A stretch of DNA of 64,000 bases from CBDBGD01 sp965205235 (lineage in GTDB: Bacteria; Chloroflexota; Dehalococcoidia; Lucifugimonadales; UBA1127), in NCBI GenBank assembly GCA_965205235.1, contig CBDBGD010000006.1, forward strand, positions 62,001 through 126,000, written 5' to 3'. Of the stretch, positions 26,244 to 35,509 are shown piece after piece. The translations under genes were made by a program, and so were the position numbers. Position 1 is the stretch's first letter. Every line of letters begins with the position of its first letter. Below the pieces are notes generated by a model. The model had not been told where the DNA came from. It did not search any database and saw only the letters and a program-made list of their open reading frames with translations.

Positions 26244-26980
26244 AGCAGCACCGGGACCGGATGGGCCAGCCGTATCTCCCGACGCGTGACCCGGCAGACG
26301 TACGCATAGGCCTCGACGCCCGCGGCGACGGCGTCGCGGAGGGTGCGACCGAAGGCCGGGTCCGACGCGTCGTGGGGGGCGCAGGCGCGGGCGTCCTCGC
26401 GTTGGATGACGAAGACAGCCGCTGCCCGATACCCTTCCTCAACCGCCCGAACCAACTCCTCCAGATGGCGGCGACCGCGCTCCGTGGGGGCATCGGGGAA
26501 GAGGGCCACGCCGTCCTCGACGAGAGTGACGGACTTGACCTCGATGAAGCACGCGCCGTGTGGGCCGGACAGGAGCAGATCGAGGCGGCTGTCGCCGTAG
26601 ACCACCTCCCGCCGTGCCGAGTCGAACCCGGCGAAGGGTGGCAGTCGCCGCTCGCGGAAGGCCTCCGACAGCAGCGCCGGGGGCAGGCGGGCGTCGGCGG
26701 AGACGAGGACGCGTCCGGGGGCGGAGCCTGCGTATTCCTCGCGAGGCTCGCCGACGGCGCGGTCGCGTTCGACCTCGACGAGCGCGAGGTCGAACGCAGT
26801 CTTGCGGCCCGCGGCCGTCCGCGGCGCGACGAGGCATCGAGCGCCCGCCCGCAGCAGCTCGCGCATGCGGCCGGAGTTGGCGACGTGCACCATCGCAGGC
26901 CGCCCGTCGAGTTCGACCGTCGCGGCGAAGCGGTTGAGCCGCTGCTCGAATGCGCCCTCCACCAGGGGGCCGAGCTGCAT
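26240..26980 (-). CDS. sfsA: SfsA family DNA/RNA nuclease (sugar fermentation stimulation protein)
   Basis: 246 residues from ATG 26980, with GGGAGG 7 nt upstream; a TTG at 26995 would overlap that site. HVANSGRMREL near the N-terminus, SRLDLLL, FIEVKSVTL (the nuclease-type E-x-K) and FPDAPTERGRRHLEEL are the SfsA blocks. In E. coli the name refers to maltose metabolism, but the fold is OB plus PD-(D/E)XK-like. Coupled by a 4-bp overlap to the glycosylase gene. Confidence 0.92.
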   Translation of the reverse strand: MQLGPLVEGAFEQRLNRFAATVELDGRPAMVHVANSGRMRELLRAGARCLVAPRTAAGRKTAFDLALVEVERDRAVGEPREEYAGSAPGRVLVSADARLPPALLSEAFRERRLPPFAGFDSARREVVYGDSRLDLLLSGPHGACFIEVKSVTLVEDGVALFPDAPTERGRRHLEELVRAVEEGYRAAAVFVIQREDARACAPHDASDPAFGRTLRDAVAAGVEAYAYVCRVTRREIRLAHPVPVLL

Positions 26981-27051
26981 CGACACACCTCCCAAGGGTC
27001 ACTCCATCGTACTCGATTCGTCGCCGGCCACCCATCGACCGTCGTCGGACT

Positions 27052-27080
27052 TTGACCCCTCATCCGGCCCCATGTAGAAT
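27052..27080 (+). promoter_or_regulatory. Promoter of yebC-ruvC-ruvA
   Basis: -35 TTGACC (27052-27057), 17-nt spacer, -10 TAGAAT (27075-27080), 33 nt before the yebC start. Confidence 0.75.
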
Positions 27081-27112
27081 GGGCTTGGTCTCAGTGCTTG
27101 GAGGTGGAGGAG

Positions 27113-27874
27113 ATGTCCGGCCATTCCAAATGGTCGCAGATCAAGCACCAGAAGGGTCAGACGGACACCCGTCGCGGGCAGCTGTTCACGAAGCTCGCGA
27201 GGGAAATCGCGGTGGCGGCGCGCAAGGGCGGCCCCGACCCGGACATGAACCCGAGCCTGCGCATAGCCGTGGAACGCGCCCGCCAGAGCAACATGCCGAT
27301 GGACAACATCAAGCGAGCCATCGACCGGGCGGTGGGGAACACCGCAGACGGCGGGTCGTCGCTGGAAGAGGTGGGGTACGAGGGCTACGGCCCCGGCGGG
27401 GCAGCCATCCTGGTGGTGGCGCTGACCGACAACCGCAATCGCGCCGCATCCGAGGTGCGCAAGGCCTTTGTCAGCCACAACAGCAAGCTGGGCGAGGTGG
27501 GCTCGGTCGCGTGGATCTTCGAGCAGAAGGGCGTCATCACGCTGGAGGAGGACGCGGGACGGGCGGAGGAGATCGCCCTGGAGGCCATCGACCTGGGGGC
27601 GGAGGACTTCACGCTGGACGACTCGTCCCTGGAGCTGCGGGTTGCGCCGGAAGCCTTCGAGACCCTCCGACGCGGGCTGGAGGAGCGAGGCCACACGCCC
27701 GCACAGGCCGAGGTGACGCTGGTCCCGAAAACCCTGGCGCCGCTGGATGAGCGCGCCGCCGAGCAGACGCTGCGCCTGCTGGACAAGCTGGAGGAGCTGG
27801 ACGACGTGCAGCGGGTCTACACCAACGGCGATTTCCCCATGGCGGTCCTGGAGCGCTACCGGGCCGCGGCCTAG
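27113..27874 (+). CDS. yebC: YebC/PmpR family protein
   Basis: 253 residues from ATG 27113 (GGAGGTGGAGGAG directly upstream). SGHSKWSQIKHQK and the 'RARQSNMPMDNIKRAI' block are invariant YebC features, and the three-domain acidic fold is full length. Known as a DNA-binding regulator in some bacteria and as a factor helping ribosomes through proline-rich stretches in others. Heads the yebC-ruvC-ruvA operon, a classic gene order. Confidence 0.95.
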   Translation: MSGHSKWSQIKHQKGQTDTRRGQLFTKLAREIAVAARKGGPDPDMNPSLRIAVERARQSNMPMDNIKRAIDRAVGNTADGGSSLEEVGYEGYGPGGAAILVVALTDNRNRAASEVRKAFVSHNSKLGEVGSVAWIFEQKGVITLEEDAGRAEEIALEAIDLGAEDFTLDDSSLELRVAPEAFETLRRGLEERGHTPAQAEVTLVPKTLAPLDERAAEQTLRLLDKLEELDDVQRVYTNGDFPMAVLERYRAAA

Positions 27875-27878
27875 CCCG

Positions 27879-28406
27879 ATGGCCGAGCGCGTTCTTGGCA
27901 TCGACCCCGGCACTGTGCGGATGGGGTACGGGGTGGTGGAGTCGTCGGGATACGAGACTCGGCACCTGGCGTCGGGCGCCCTTGCCCCTCGACGCTCGCT
28001 ACCGCTGGGCGACCGCCTCTGGAAGCTATTCCAGGAGCTGACCACGCTGCTCGACACCTGGAAGCCCACGACGCTAGCGGTCGAAGAGCCCTACGTCCCA
28101 CGCACGAGGGCGGACGGGTCGGGCTCCAGCGTCCGGTCGGCGATGGCGCTGGGGCAGGCGGAGGCGCTGGTGCTGATTGCGGCCGCGGCTCGAGGCATCC
28201 CGGTGACTCGCTACGCTCCCTCGCAGATCAAGAGCGCCGTGACGAACGACGGCCGGGGGTCCAAGGAGCAGGTGCAGGAGATGGTGCGCCTGATCCTGGG
28301 GCTGCCGCAGCGGCCGCAGCCCACGGACGCGGCCGACGCGCTGGCCGTGGCGCTATGCCACCTCCAATATCAGCGCGCGGCGCGGCTGGTGGGCGCGGGC
28401 AGATGA
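27879..28406 (+). CDS. ruvC: Holliday junction resolvase RuvC
   Basis: 175 residues from ATG 27879, 4 nt after the yebC stop. RNase H-fold acids: D9 in GIDPGT, E69/E70 in AVEEPYV, D150 and D153 in TDAADALAVALCH. Cuts Holliday junctions as a dimer. The stop overlaps the ruvA start (ATGA). Confidence 0.96.
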   Translation: MAERVLGIDPGTVRMGYGVVESSGYETRHLASGALAPRRSLPLGDRLWKLFQELTTLLDTWKPTTLAVEEPYVPRTRADGSGSSVRSAMALGQAEALVLIAAAARGIPVTRYAPSQIKSAVTNDGRGSKEQVQEMVRLILGLPQRPQPTDAADALAVALCHLQYQRAARLVGAGR

Positions 28407-28984
28407 TCCGCAGCGTCCGCGGCGCGCTGGAGGCGGTGGGGCCCGGCTGGGCCATCGTGAACGTGGGCGGCGTGGGCCTGCAGGTCTTCGTTCCCGCGTC
28501 TGCGCTGGCGTCGCTGGGGCCGGTGGGGTCGCAGGTGAGCTTGCACACCTACCTGGCCGTGCGCGAGGGCGACCTGACGCTCTACGGCTTCCTCACGACG
28601 GATGCGCTGCGCCTCTTCGAGCTGTTCCTGGGCGTATCGGGCATCGGGCCCCGGAACGCGCTGGGCCTGCTCTCGGCGATGTCGCCCGAGGCCCTGGGAC
28701 ACGCCATCGTCACCGAAGACATACGGACGCTGGCGTCGGCGCCGGGGGTGGGGAAGAAGACGGCAGCGCGCATCATCCTGGAGGTGCGCGGTAAGCTGGA
28801 GGAGAGCTGGGCCACGCCCGCACCCGTGGCTGTGGGAGGGGACGGCGACGTCCTAGCGGCGCTGATGGGGTTGGGGTACACCGGGGCGGAGGCCCGTGCC
28901 GCCATGGCCAACCTGCCCGCGGATGGCTCGCTCACCACGGAGGAGCGAGTGCTCCGGGCGCTCCAGAACATGGCCCGGATCTAG
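28403..28984 (+). CDS. ruvA: Holliday junction-binding protein RuvA
   Basis: 193 residues from ATG 28403. N-terminal OB domain, two helix-hairpin-helix motifs (GVSGIGPRNAL and APGVGKKTAARII), an Ala/Pro/Gly linker and a C-terminal UBA-like domain (VLAALMGLGYTGAEA) that contacts RuvB. Start overlaps ruvC by 4 bp. Confidence 0.96.
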   Translation: MIRSVRGALEAVGPGWAIVNVGGVGLQVFVPASALASLGPVGSQVSLHTYLAVREGDLTLYGFLTTDALRLFELFLGVSGIGPRNALGLLSAMSPEALGHAIVTEDIRTLASAPGVGKKTAARIILEVRGKLEESWATPAPVAVGGDGDVLAALMGLGYTGAEARAAMANLPADGSLTTEERVLRALQNMARI

Positions 28985-29029
28985 GGGTTCTGTCGCATTT
29001 CGCGGGGTAATTCCCTTTGGAGATAGGTT

Positions 29030-29743
29030 GTGGATTATTCGTTCAAGCCCAAACCAGTCGAGTACAATGGCACTGAGTTCCGAAGCAAGTTAGAGGCTTC
29101 ATGGGCAGTTTTCTTTGATCTGTGTGGATGGGACTATGTCTATGAGCCAGAGGAGTTTGATGGCTGGATGCCGGACTTCGTGCTGATAGGCAATGATGGC
29201 GACCGTGTGTGGGTGGAAGTGAAGCCTATTCCGTTCTCCCCCGACCTGTACCCTATCCCCCCATACATCCAAAAGGTTATGGATAAAATCGAGGTAGCCA
29301 CACAACACACGGCCGATGAAATACTACTTCTTGGGTATGAACCAACGGACGGGTGCATTGGATGGCTGGGTCAGGCTCTCTACGGGTGCCTAGAGTGCCC
29401 CACAGGCGCACACTGCTCAAACGCAGGCATAGTACCATGCTTCTACACAGAGGACACAGGGGACGCCGAGGACCCACCCCACACATCGATAACCCTGGGC
29501 CGAGAATGGGCGAGTGCTGCATTCGGGCAGTGGGAAAAAGCGCAAAGACCAGGCTTCTGTTCCGACACAGGCGTGTTCTTTGACCGTATGAGCGGTGAGT
29601 ATGATGGGGGTTGCTTTGGTGCGGGGAAACTAAAGCACAATCTTTCAGAGCTGTGGGTAGAGGTGCGGATGCGGCTACAGTACATGCCTCGCCGTCGCCC
29701 TCGCCGCGATATTGGCACTTTCAGCAAATACCGGAAGAGGTAG
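29030..29743 (+). CDS. Predicted PD-(D/E)XK nuclease-like protein, phage type
   Basis: 237 residues. The N-terminal third has the pattern of small phage and island nucleases: FRSKLEASWAVFF (E22), YEPEEF, MPDF (D49) and WVEVK (E63, K65), i.e. E...D...E-x-K of the PD-(D/E)XK fold. The middle is Cys-rich (seven Cys from residue 109 to 196) with no known motif; the end is basic. GTG 29030 is 8 nt after GGAG. The gene is much less GC-rich than its neighbours and sits just after ruvCA, convergent with pth, so it is probably acquired. Target unknown. Confidence 0.65.
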   Translation: MDYSFKPKPVEYNGTEFRSKLEASWAVFFDLCGWDYVYEPEEFDGWMPDFVLIGNDGDRVWVEVKPIPFSPDLYPIPPYIQKVMDKIEVATQHTADEILLLGYEPTDGCIGWLGQALYGCLECPTGAHCSNAGIVPCFYTEDTGDAEDPPHTSITLGREWASAAFGQWEKAQRPGFCSDTGVFFDRMSGEYDGGCFGAGKLKHNLSELWVEVRMRLQYMPRRRPRRDIGTFSKYRKR

Positions 29744-29794
29744 ATTGTCAACCGCCCCGCAAAATGCAACGGAACCACTCTAGGGCCTGCACCG

Positions 29795-30412
29795 CTAGGG
29801 CGCAGAGGGGCACGCTTCCGGGCCGGGCTCGGGCTCCGGCGGCTGGGCGTTGAAGCGGTTCATCGCAGCCTCCACCCCTTCCGACAGCACACAAGCCACC
29901 GCGTCGGCGGCGCGCTCAAGGACGGGCTGCAGCGCCTGCTCCTCCTGTCGGGTGAAGGCGCCTAGAACGTAGGGTATCTCGTGTACGCCGAGCGGCGGGC
30001 GGCCGATGCCCACGCGCAGCCGAGGCAGCTCCTGGGTCTCCATCGACCGCAGGACCGACGTCATGCCCTGGTGACCCCCGGCGCTGCCGCGCGCTCGGAT
30101 GCGGATGACGCCGAGTGGCAGGTCCATCTCGTCGTAGAGGATGAGGAGGCGCTGCGGGGGTACGGAGAAGCGAGCGGCGAGGTAGGCGACAGCGGGACCG
30201 CTCTCGTTCATGAAGCTGCGGGGGCGGGCGAGGACGATCTGCCGGCCCTCGACCGAACCGAGGCCCAGGAGGGCGTGGGGGTTGCGGCGCTGGAGGGGGA
30301 TGCCCCAGCGCGCGGCCACCTCGTCCAGGACGCGAGCGCCGACGTTGTGTCGAGTGCGTGCGTAGTTTCGCCCAGGGTTGCCCAGGCCGACGACCACGAG
30401 GTCAACTGCCAT
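29795..30412 (-). CDS. pth: Peptidyl-tRNA hydrolase
   Basis: 205 residues. GLGNPGRNYARTRHNVG contains the active-site Asn and His near the N-terminus, FMNESG the substrate Asn, and DEMDLPLG and RGSAGGHQG the remaining family blocks. Frees tRNA from peptidyl-tRNAs dropped by ribosomes. Lies 13 nt downstream of ligA and is likely cotranscribed. The C-terminal tail is Pro/Glu-rich. Confidence 0.95.
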   Translation of the reverse strand: MAVDLVVVGLGNPGRNYARTRHNVGARVLDEVAARWGIPLQRRNPHALLGLGSVEGRQIVLARPRSFMNESGPAVAYLAARFSVPPQRLLILYDEMDLPLGVIRIRARGSAGGHQGMTSVLRSMETQELPRLRVGIGRPPLGVHEIPYVLGAFTRQEEQALQPVLERAADAVACVLSEGVEAAMNRFNAQPPEPEPGPEACPSAP

Positions 30413-30425
30413 CAGCGTCGCCCGG

Positions 30426-32465
30426 CTACTGGGCCACGACGGCTTCGGGGCTTTCCAGGAGCTCCAGGAACTGCTCCTCGGTGAGCAGCTGTGTCCCTGC
30501 GCGCTCCGCCTGCCGGAGCTTGGAGGCCCCGGTCTCCGCTCCGGTCACGAGGTAGGTGGTCTTGCGCGTGACGGAGCTCGTGGCCGTAGCGCCCAGCTCC
30601 TTCACTCGCTCCTCGGCCTGGGAGCGGGGCATGGAAGACAGGGCGCCGGTGAAGCAGAAGGTGAGGCCGGACAGCGGCAGGCCCTCGGCGGGCGGGGCGA
30701 CGGGAGCGTCCGCCTCCATGCGCAGGCCGGCGGAGCGGAGCCTCCCGACAAGCTCACGGTTCGCCGGGTCGGTGAAGAAGGACACGACGCTGGCCGCGAT
30801 CACGGGCCCCACGCCGGGGACCTCCGTGATCTCCTCCTCGGTTGCGTCCATGAGGTGCTGCATTGATGGGAAGTGGGCGACCAGCAGCTCTGCGACCTCG
30901 GACCCGACGTGGGGAATGCCGAGGCCGAATACGAGGCGCGCCAAGGGGCGCTCCTTGCTGCCCTGGATGTTCGCCAGGATTTTGGCCGCCAGCACCTCGC
31001 CCATGCGATCGAGCTGGACGAGGTCGTCCAACTTGAGAGCGTACAGGCCCGCCACGTCCTCGATGAGCTTCTGCTCCAGGAGGATGCGGACCCACTTCTC
31101 GCCCAGACCCTCGATGTCGAGAGCGCCGCGGCCGACGAAGTGCTGGACGCCTTCGAGCAGCTTGGCGGGGCAGGAGACGTTGGTGCAGACGTGGGCCGCC
31201 TCATCGGGCGCGCGGACGACGTCGCCGCCGCACGCGGGACAGGTCGCAGGCATGTGGAAGGAGGACGTGTCCGCGTCGCGCCGGTCCGTCACGACGCGCA
31301 CGACCTGCGGTATGACCTCGCCGGCGCGCTCGACGACGACGGAATCGCCGACGCGGATGTCCTTGGTGCGAATGTAGTCCTCGTTGTGAAGGGTGGCGTG
31401 CTTCACCGTTGCGCCGCCGACCTGGACGGGCTCCAGCACGGCGTAGGGGTTGAGCTTGCCGGTGCGCCCGACGTTGACCTCGATGGCCTCCACGCGGGTG
31501 ACCACCTGGTGTGCGGGCCACTTGTAGGCGATCGCCCATCGAGGCTCCCGGCCCACGACGCCCAATGGCTCCCACAGCACCCGCCGGTCCGCCTTCACGA
31601 CCACGCCGTCGGTCTCATAGTCGAGCGTTTCCCGCCCCTCCAGCCAGTCGGCGTAGTAGCGGAGGACGTCGTCGGGAGTGGGTGTGTGGCGGGTGTGGGG
31701 GTTGGTGTGGAAGCCCAACAACGCCAGCCACTGCAGGGTTTCGCCCTGGGTGGGAGGCAACGCGCCGCCCTCAACGTCGCCGACGGCGTAGACGAAGATG
31801 TCGAGGGGGCGCTGGGCCGTGGCCGCGGGGTCGATCTGGCGCACGGAACCGGCAGCGGTGTTGCGGGGGTTGGCGTAGAGGGGGAGACCCTCGGCCTCGC
31901 GCTGGGCGTTGAGTCGTTGGAAGGCAGTCCTGCCCAGAAAGACCTCGCCGCGGACCTCCATCCGGGTGGGCGCGCGCTCCAGGAGCCGCAGGGGGATACT
32001 GCGGACCGTTCGCAGGTTACCGGTCACGTCCTCGCCGCGGGCGCCGTCGCCGCGGGTCGCGCCCCGCACCAGCACCCCGTCCTCGTAGGTGAGGGAGACG
32101 GCCAGGCCGTCGATCTTGAGCTCGCAGGTCATCTCGAAGTCCTGACCGTCGAGCAGGCGCACGACGCGGTCGTACCAGGCCTGGAACTCGGCCTGGTCGA
32201 AGGCGTTGGCAAGGCTGAACATGGGCGCGCCGTGGGTGACCTGGGGGAAGCCCGCCGTGGGCGGCGCGCCCACGCGCTGCGTGGGGGAGTCGGGGGTGAC
32301 CAGCTCGGGGTAGCGCTCCTCCAGCGCGCGCAGCTCCCGGATGAGGGCGTCATACTCGGCGTCGGAGATGGTGGGGTCGTCGAGGACGTAGTAGCGATAG
32401 TTGTGGCGAGCGAGCTCCTCCCGCAACCACGCTGCGCGCTCGCGCGCTTCCGAGTCGACAGCCAA
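30426..32465 (-). CDS. ligA: NAD-dependent DNA ligase
   Basis: 679 residues. Adenylation domain with the nucleophile Lys117 in ELKIDG; OB fold; a Cys4 zinc finger (CPACG...CTNVSC); helix-hairpin-helix repeats; and a C-terminal BRCT domain (LPLSGLTFCFTGAL onward). Seals nicks in replication and repair. TTG 32465 follows GGGAG by 8 nt. A TATACT -10 for this strand lies at 32513-32508. Confidence 0.97.
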   Translation of the reverse strand: MAVDSEARERAAWLREELARHNYRYYVLDDPTISDAEYDALIRELRALEERYPELVTPDSPTQRVGAPPTAGFPQVTHGAPMFSLANAFDQAEFQAWYDRVVRLLDGQDFEMTCELKIDGLAVSLTYEDGVLVRGATRGDGARGEDVTGNLRTVRSIPLRLLERAPTRMEVRGEVFLGRTAFQRLNAQREAEGLPLYANPRNTAAGSVRQIDPAATAQRPLDIFVYAVGDVEGGALPPTQGETLQWLALLGFHTNPHTRHTPTPDDVLRYYADWLEGRETLDYETDGVVVKADRRVLWEPLGVVGREPRWAIAYKWPAHQVVTRVEAIEVNVGRTGKLNPYAVLEPVQVGGATVKHATLHNEDYIRTKDIRVGDSVVVERAGEVIPQVVRVVTDRRDADTSSFHMPATCPACGGDVVRAPDEAAHVCTNVSCPAKLLEGVQHFVGRGALDIEGLGEKWVRILLEQKLIEDVAGLYALKLDDLVQLDRMGEVLAAKILANIQGSKERPLARLVFGLGIPHVGSEVAELLVAHFPSMQHLMDATEEEITEVPGVGPVIAASVVSFFTDPANRELVGRLRSAGLRMEADAPVAPPAEGLPLSGLTFCFTGALSSMPRSQAEERVKELGATATSSVTRKTTYLVTGAETGASKLRQAERAGTQLLTEEQFLELLESPEAVVAQ

Positions 32466-32507
32466 GGCAACGCTCCCGCACCTGTCTGGGGCTTCAAGCC
32501 CGAAAAA

Positions 32508-32561
32508 GTATACCAGCTACGCCGCAGCGAATGGACTTCGCCTTCCTCCGCTCCCTATACT
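32508..32561. promoter_or_regulatory. Divergent -10 elements between ligA and the DUF1015 gene
   Basis: TATACT occurs on the minus strand at 32513-32508 (toward ligA) and on the plus strand at 32556-32561 (toward the DUF1015 gene). The -35 matches are poor on both. Confidence 0.45.
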
Positions 32562-32586
32562 AACTGCGTACCCCCCAGGAGGCGCC

Positions 32587-33891
32587 ATGGCAGACGTGCG
32601 TCCGTTTCGCGGTCTACGCTACGCCCCCGACGTCGTCAGTGACGTGGGGCAGGTCATCTGCCCGCCCTACGACGTCATCGACGCAGCCCACCAGGCCGCG
32701 CTCTACGATCGCAGCCCGTACAACGCCGTGCGGTTGGAGTTCGGGGCCGCGGAGCCCGGCGACGACGAGTCGACGAACGTGTACACGCGCGCGGCGGAAA
32801 GGCTGCAGACGTGGCAGCGGTCCGGCGCACTGGAGCGCGCGGCGCGGCCCACCTTCTACCTGATGGAGGAGGAGTACGAGGACGGCGGGGTGTCTCGGCG
32901 GAGGCGATGCCTCCTCGCCGCGGTGCGGTTGGAGGCGTTCGACCACGGCGCGGTGCTGCCCCACGAGTTCACCCGCCCCGGACCGAAGGAGGACCGCCTG
33001 CGGCTCATGCAGGCCTGCGCCGCCAATTTCAGCCCGCTCATGGCGCTATACCGGGACCCGGGCAGCGTCGTGGGCCTTCTGGAGTCGCAGGCCGGAGCGC
33101 GGCCGCCGGACGTCACCGCCGTGTCGGAAGGCATCACGTACCGGCTCTGGGCGCTGGACGACCCGTCGACGGTGCAGGAACTGCAGGGGCTCCTGGCCCC
33201 GCTGCCGCTCTACATGGCCGACGGCCATCACCGCTACGAGACAGCCCTGGTCTACCGGGACCTGCGCCGGGGTGAGGGGACGCAAGCCGACCCCGGCTAC
33301 GACTACGTGCTGATGGGCCTCATCGAGCTTTCAGACCCGGGCCTGGACCTGCTCGGCTATCACCGCCTGGTGTGCGGGCTGTCGTCGGAGGCGCTGGCTG
33401 GGCTGCGGGCGAGGATGCGGGAGCTGTTCGTCGAAGAGCCTGGGCCGGAGGGCGGCGACACCACCGCACTGCAGGCGTTGCTCCGTGCGCTCGACGCGAA
33501 GGACAAGGCCCGGCCGAGCTACGGCCTTGTCGACGCGGCTACGGGCCGCCTGAGCACACTCACCCTGCGGGAGGACGTTGCGGCCGGGATGCTGCCGATG
33601 GCCGCGGTCCCAGCCCTTCGGCAGTGCGACACATGGCTACTGCACGAGGCGCTGCTGAAGCCGGCGCTGGGGAGCGCCCTGGAGCAGGTCTCGTACGCGC
33701 ACGACCTGGGCGAGGTCGCCAGCCGGACGGGTACGGGGGAGTGCGGCCTGGCGTTCCTGCTGCGGGCGATGGACATGGACGTGTTCGAGGCGGTGGTGCT
33801 CGGGGGTGAGCGGCTGCCGCCCAAGAGCACGTTCTTCATGCCCAAACTGCCGTCGGGGCTGGTCTTTCACCTGCTGGACGGGGCGCTCTAG
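32587..33891 (+). CDS. DUF1015 family protein
   Basis: 434 residues from ATG 32587 with AGGAGG 5 nt upstream. Opens with the family's VRPFRGLRY and CPPYDVI, and contains the signature YMADGHHRYETA near residue 215. DUF1015 proteins are widespread in Chloroflexi and other phyla, and are sometimes near serA and class V aminotransferases (as here, on the opposite strand, with the 3' ends facing). Activity unknown; a kinase-like or hydrolase role has been proposed for relatives. Confidence 0.85.
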   Translation: MADVRPFRGLRYAPDVVSDVGQVICPPYDVIDAAHQAALYDRSPYNAVRLEFGAAEPGDDESTNVYTRAAERLQTWQRSGALERAARPTFYLMEEEYEDGGVSRRRRCLLAAVRLEAFDHGAVLPHEFTRPGPKEDRLRLMQACAANFSPLMALYRDPGSVVGLLESQAGARPPDVTAVSEGITYRLWALDDPSTVQELQGLLAPLPLYMADGHHRYETALVYRDLRRGEGTQADPGYDYVLMGLIELSDPGLDLLGYHRLVCGLSSEALAGLRARMRELFVEEPGPEGGDTTALQALLRALDAKDKARPSYGLVDAATGRLSTLTLREDVAAGMLPMAAVPALRQCDTWLLHEALLKPALGSALEQVSYAHDLGEVASRTGTGECGLAFLLRAMDMDVFEAVVLGGERLPPKSTFFMPKLPSGLVFHLLDGAL

Positions 33892-33913
33892 CCGCGTCGT
33901 CGACGGGTCTGCG

Positions 33914-35506
33914 TCAGGTCAGGCGGACCACGCGCAAGCTGGTGATGTGGGGAATCGCCAGCACTTCCTCCTGGACCTCCTCCGGCATGGGGTCGTCCAG
34001 GCCGATGGCCATGATGGCGTGACCCCGCACCTCGCGCCGGCCGACGGCCATTGACGCGATGTTGATGTCGTGCCTGCCCGTGATGCCGCCGACCGCGCCG
34101 ATGAGGCCCGGCTGGTCCGTGTGGTCTACGATGAGGAGGTAGGGCGTCTCGACGATGGAGTCGAGCCAGTATTCCTGAATGCGCACGATGTGGGTCTTGC
34201 CGCGGATGTAGGCACCGGTGATCCGCGTCGCGCCACCCCCCGCGCCGATCTCCACAGTGATGAGGTTGATGTATGGGTCCGGGGCCGCTTGGTCCCGCTC
34301 TTCCTCGATCCTGATCCCGTGCTGCTGTGCCAGCAACTCGGCGTTGACCAGGTTCACCCGCTCATCGGTCACGGGCTGGAGCAGGCCCACGAGCGTCGCG
34401 GCCTTCAGGACGGAGGTGTGCTGGCTCACCAGCTCTCCCTGATAACGCAGCGTGATACGGGAGAGCTGGCCCTCCACCATCTGGATGGCGATCATGCCCA
34501 CGTAGGCGGCCACGTTGAGGAAGGGGGCCACCTGGGAATGGACCTCCGGCGCGATGAAGGGGGCGTTGACGGTGAACTCGGCGGGGTGGCCGCGCAGCAC
34601 TGCCAGCACCTGCTCGGCGACCTCCTTCGCCACCTCTGCCTGGGCCTCCGTGGTGGAGGCGCCAAGGTGCGGCGTGGTGATGATCCTGGGGTGGCCGACG
34701 AGCGAGTCCTGCTCCGGCGGCTCCTGGCTGAAGACGTCCAGAGCCGCGCCGGCGACGCGGCCATCCTCGATGGCGTTGAGCAACGCTGTCTCGTCGATGA
34801 GGCCGCCGCGAGCGACGTTCAGGAGCCGGATCCCCGGCTTGAGGCGTTCCATCTCCCGGGGGCCCAGAAGGCTGCGGGTGCCCTGCATCAGGGGGGTATG
34901 TATGGTGAGGAAGTCGCTCTGCTCCAGGAGGGCGTCCAGGGTCGTCGCAAGCTCGATGCCCTGGCGCGAGGCGCGTTCCGCGGCGACGAAGGGGTCGAAC
35001 GCGAGGACGCGCATGTCCAGACCCAGGGCCCGGCGGGCGACCTGGGAGCCGACGCGACCCAGGCCGATGATGCCCAGGACCTTGCCCCGCACCTCGACGC
35101 CCATGAAGTCGCTGCGGCGCCACTCGCCGCGCTTGAGGGAGGCGTCGGCCTGGGGGACGTGGCGTGCGAGGGCGAGGATGAGCGCGATGGTGTGCTCGGC
35201 GGCGGCCATGGTGTTGCCCGTGGGAGCGTTGACGACGGCAACGCCGCGCCGGGTGGCGGCTTCGAGGTCGATGTTGTCGACGCCGACGCCCGCCCGGCCG
35301 ACGACCTGGAGGTGCGCCCCGGCTTCGAGGACGTCAGCGGTGACCTGGGTGTCGCTGCGGACGATGAGGGCTTCGCAGTCGGCGATGCGGTCGAGTAGCT
35401 CAGCCGGGGGCAGGCGCAGAGCGACCTCCACGGTCAGGTCAGGCTGGGCCCGGAGGAGGTCGATCCCCGCCTGGTTGATGGAGTCGGCGACCAGGACCTT
35501 CGGCAT
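33914..35506 (-). CDS. serA: D-3-phosphoglycerate dehydrogenase
   Basis: 530 residues, the long form: substrate domain, NAD domain (LGIIGLGRVGSQVA), catalytic Arg/Glu/His including the TTPHLGAST block, an intervening allosteric-substrate-binding-like domain (about 320-450) and a C-terminal ACT domain (LLIVDHTDQPGLIG) for serine feedback. First step of serine synthesis. Starts 3 nt after the aminotransferase stop, so the pair is coupled. Confidence 0.96.
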   Translation of the reverse strand: MPKVLVADSINQAGIDLLRAQPDLTVEVALRLPPAELLDRIADCEALIVRSDTQVTADVLEAGAHLQVVGRAGVGVDNIDLEAATRRGVAVVNAPTGNTMAAAEHTIALILALARHVPQADASLKRGEWRRSDFMGVEVRGKVLGIIGLGRVGSQVARRALGLDMRVLAFDPFVAAERASRQGIELATTLDALLEQSDFLTIHTPLMQGTRSLLGPREMERLKPGIRLLNVARGGLIDETALLNAIEDGRVAGAALDVFSQEPPEQDSLVGHPRIITTPHLGASTTEAQAEVAKEVAEQVLAVLRGHPAEFTVNAPFIAPEVHSQVAPFLNVAAYVGMIAIQMVEGQLSRITLRYQGELVSQHTSVLKAATLVGLLQPVTDERVNLVNAELLAQQHGIRIEEERDQAAPDPYINLITVEIGAGGGATRITGAYIRGKTHIVRIQEYWLDSIVETPYLLIVDHTDQPGLIGAVGGITGRHDINIASMAVGRREVRGHAIMAIGLDDPMPEEVQEEVLAIPHITSLRVVRLT

Positions 35507-35509
35507 CGA

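Noticed and set aside
30873..32642. 589-codon plus-strand open frame
   Set aside because: Antisense of ligA, whose motifs are complete on the minus strand.
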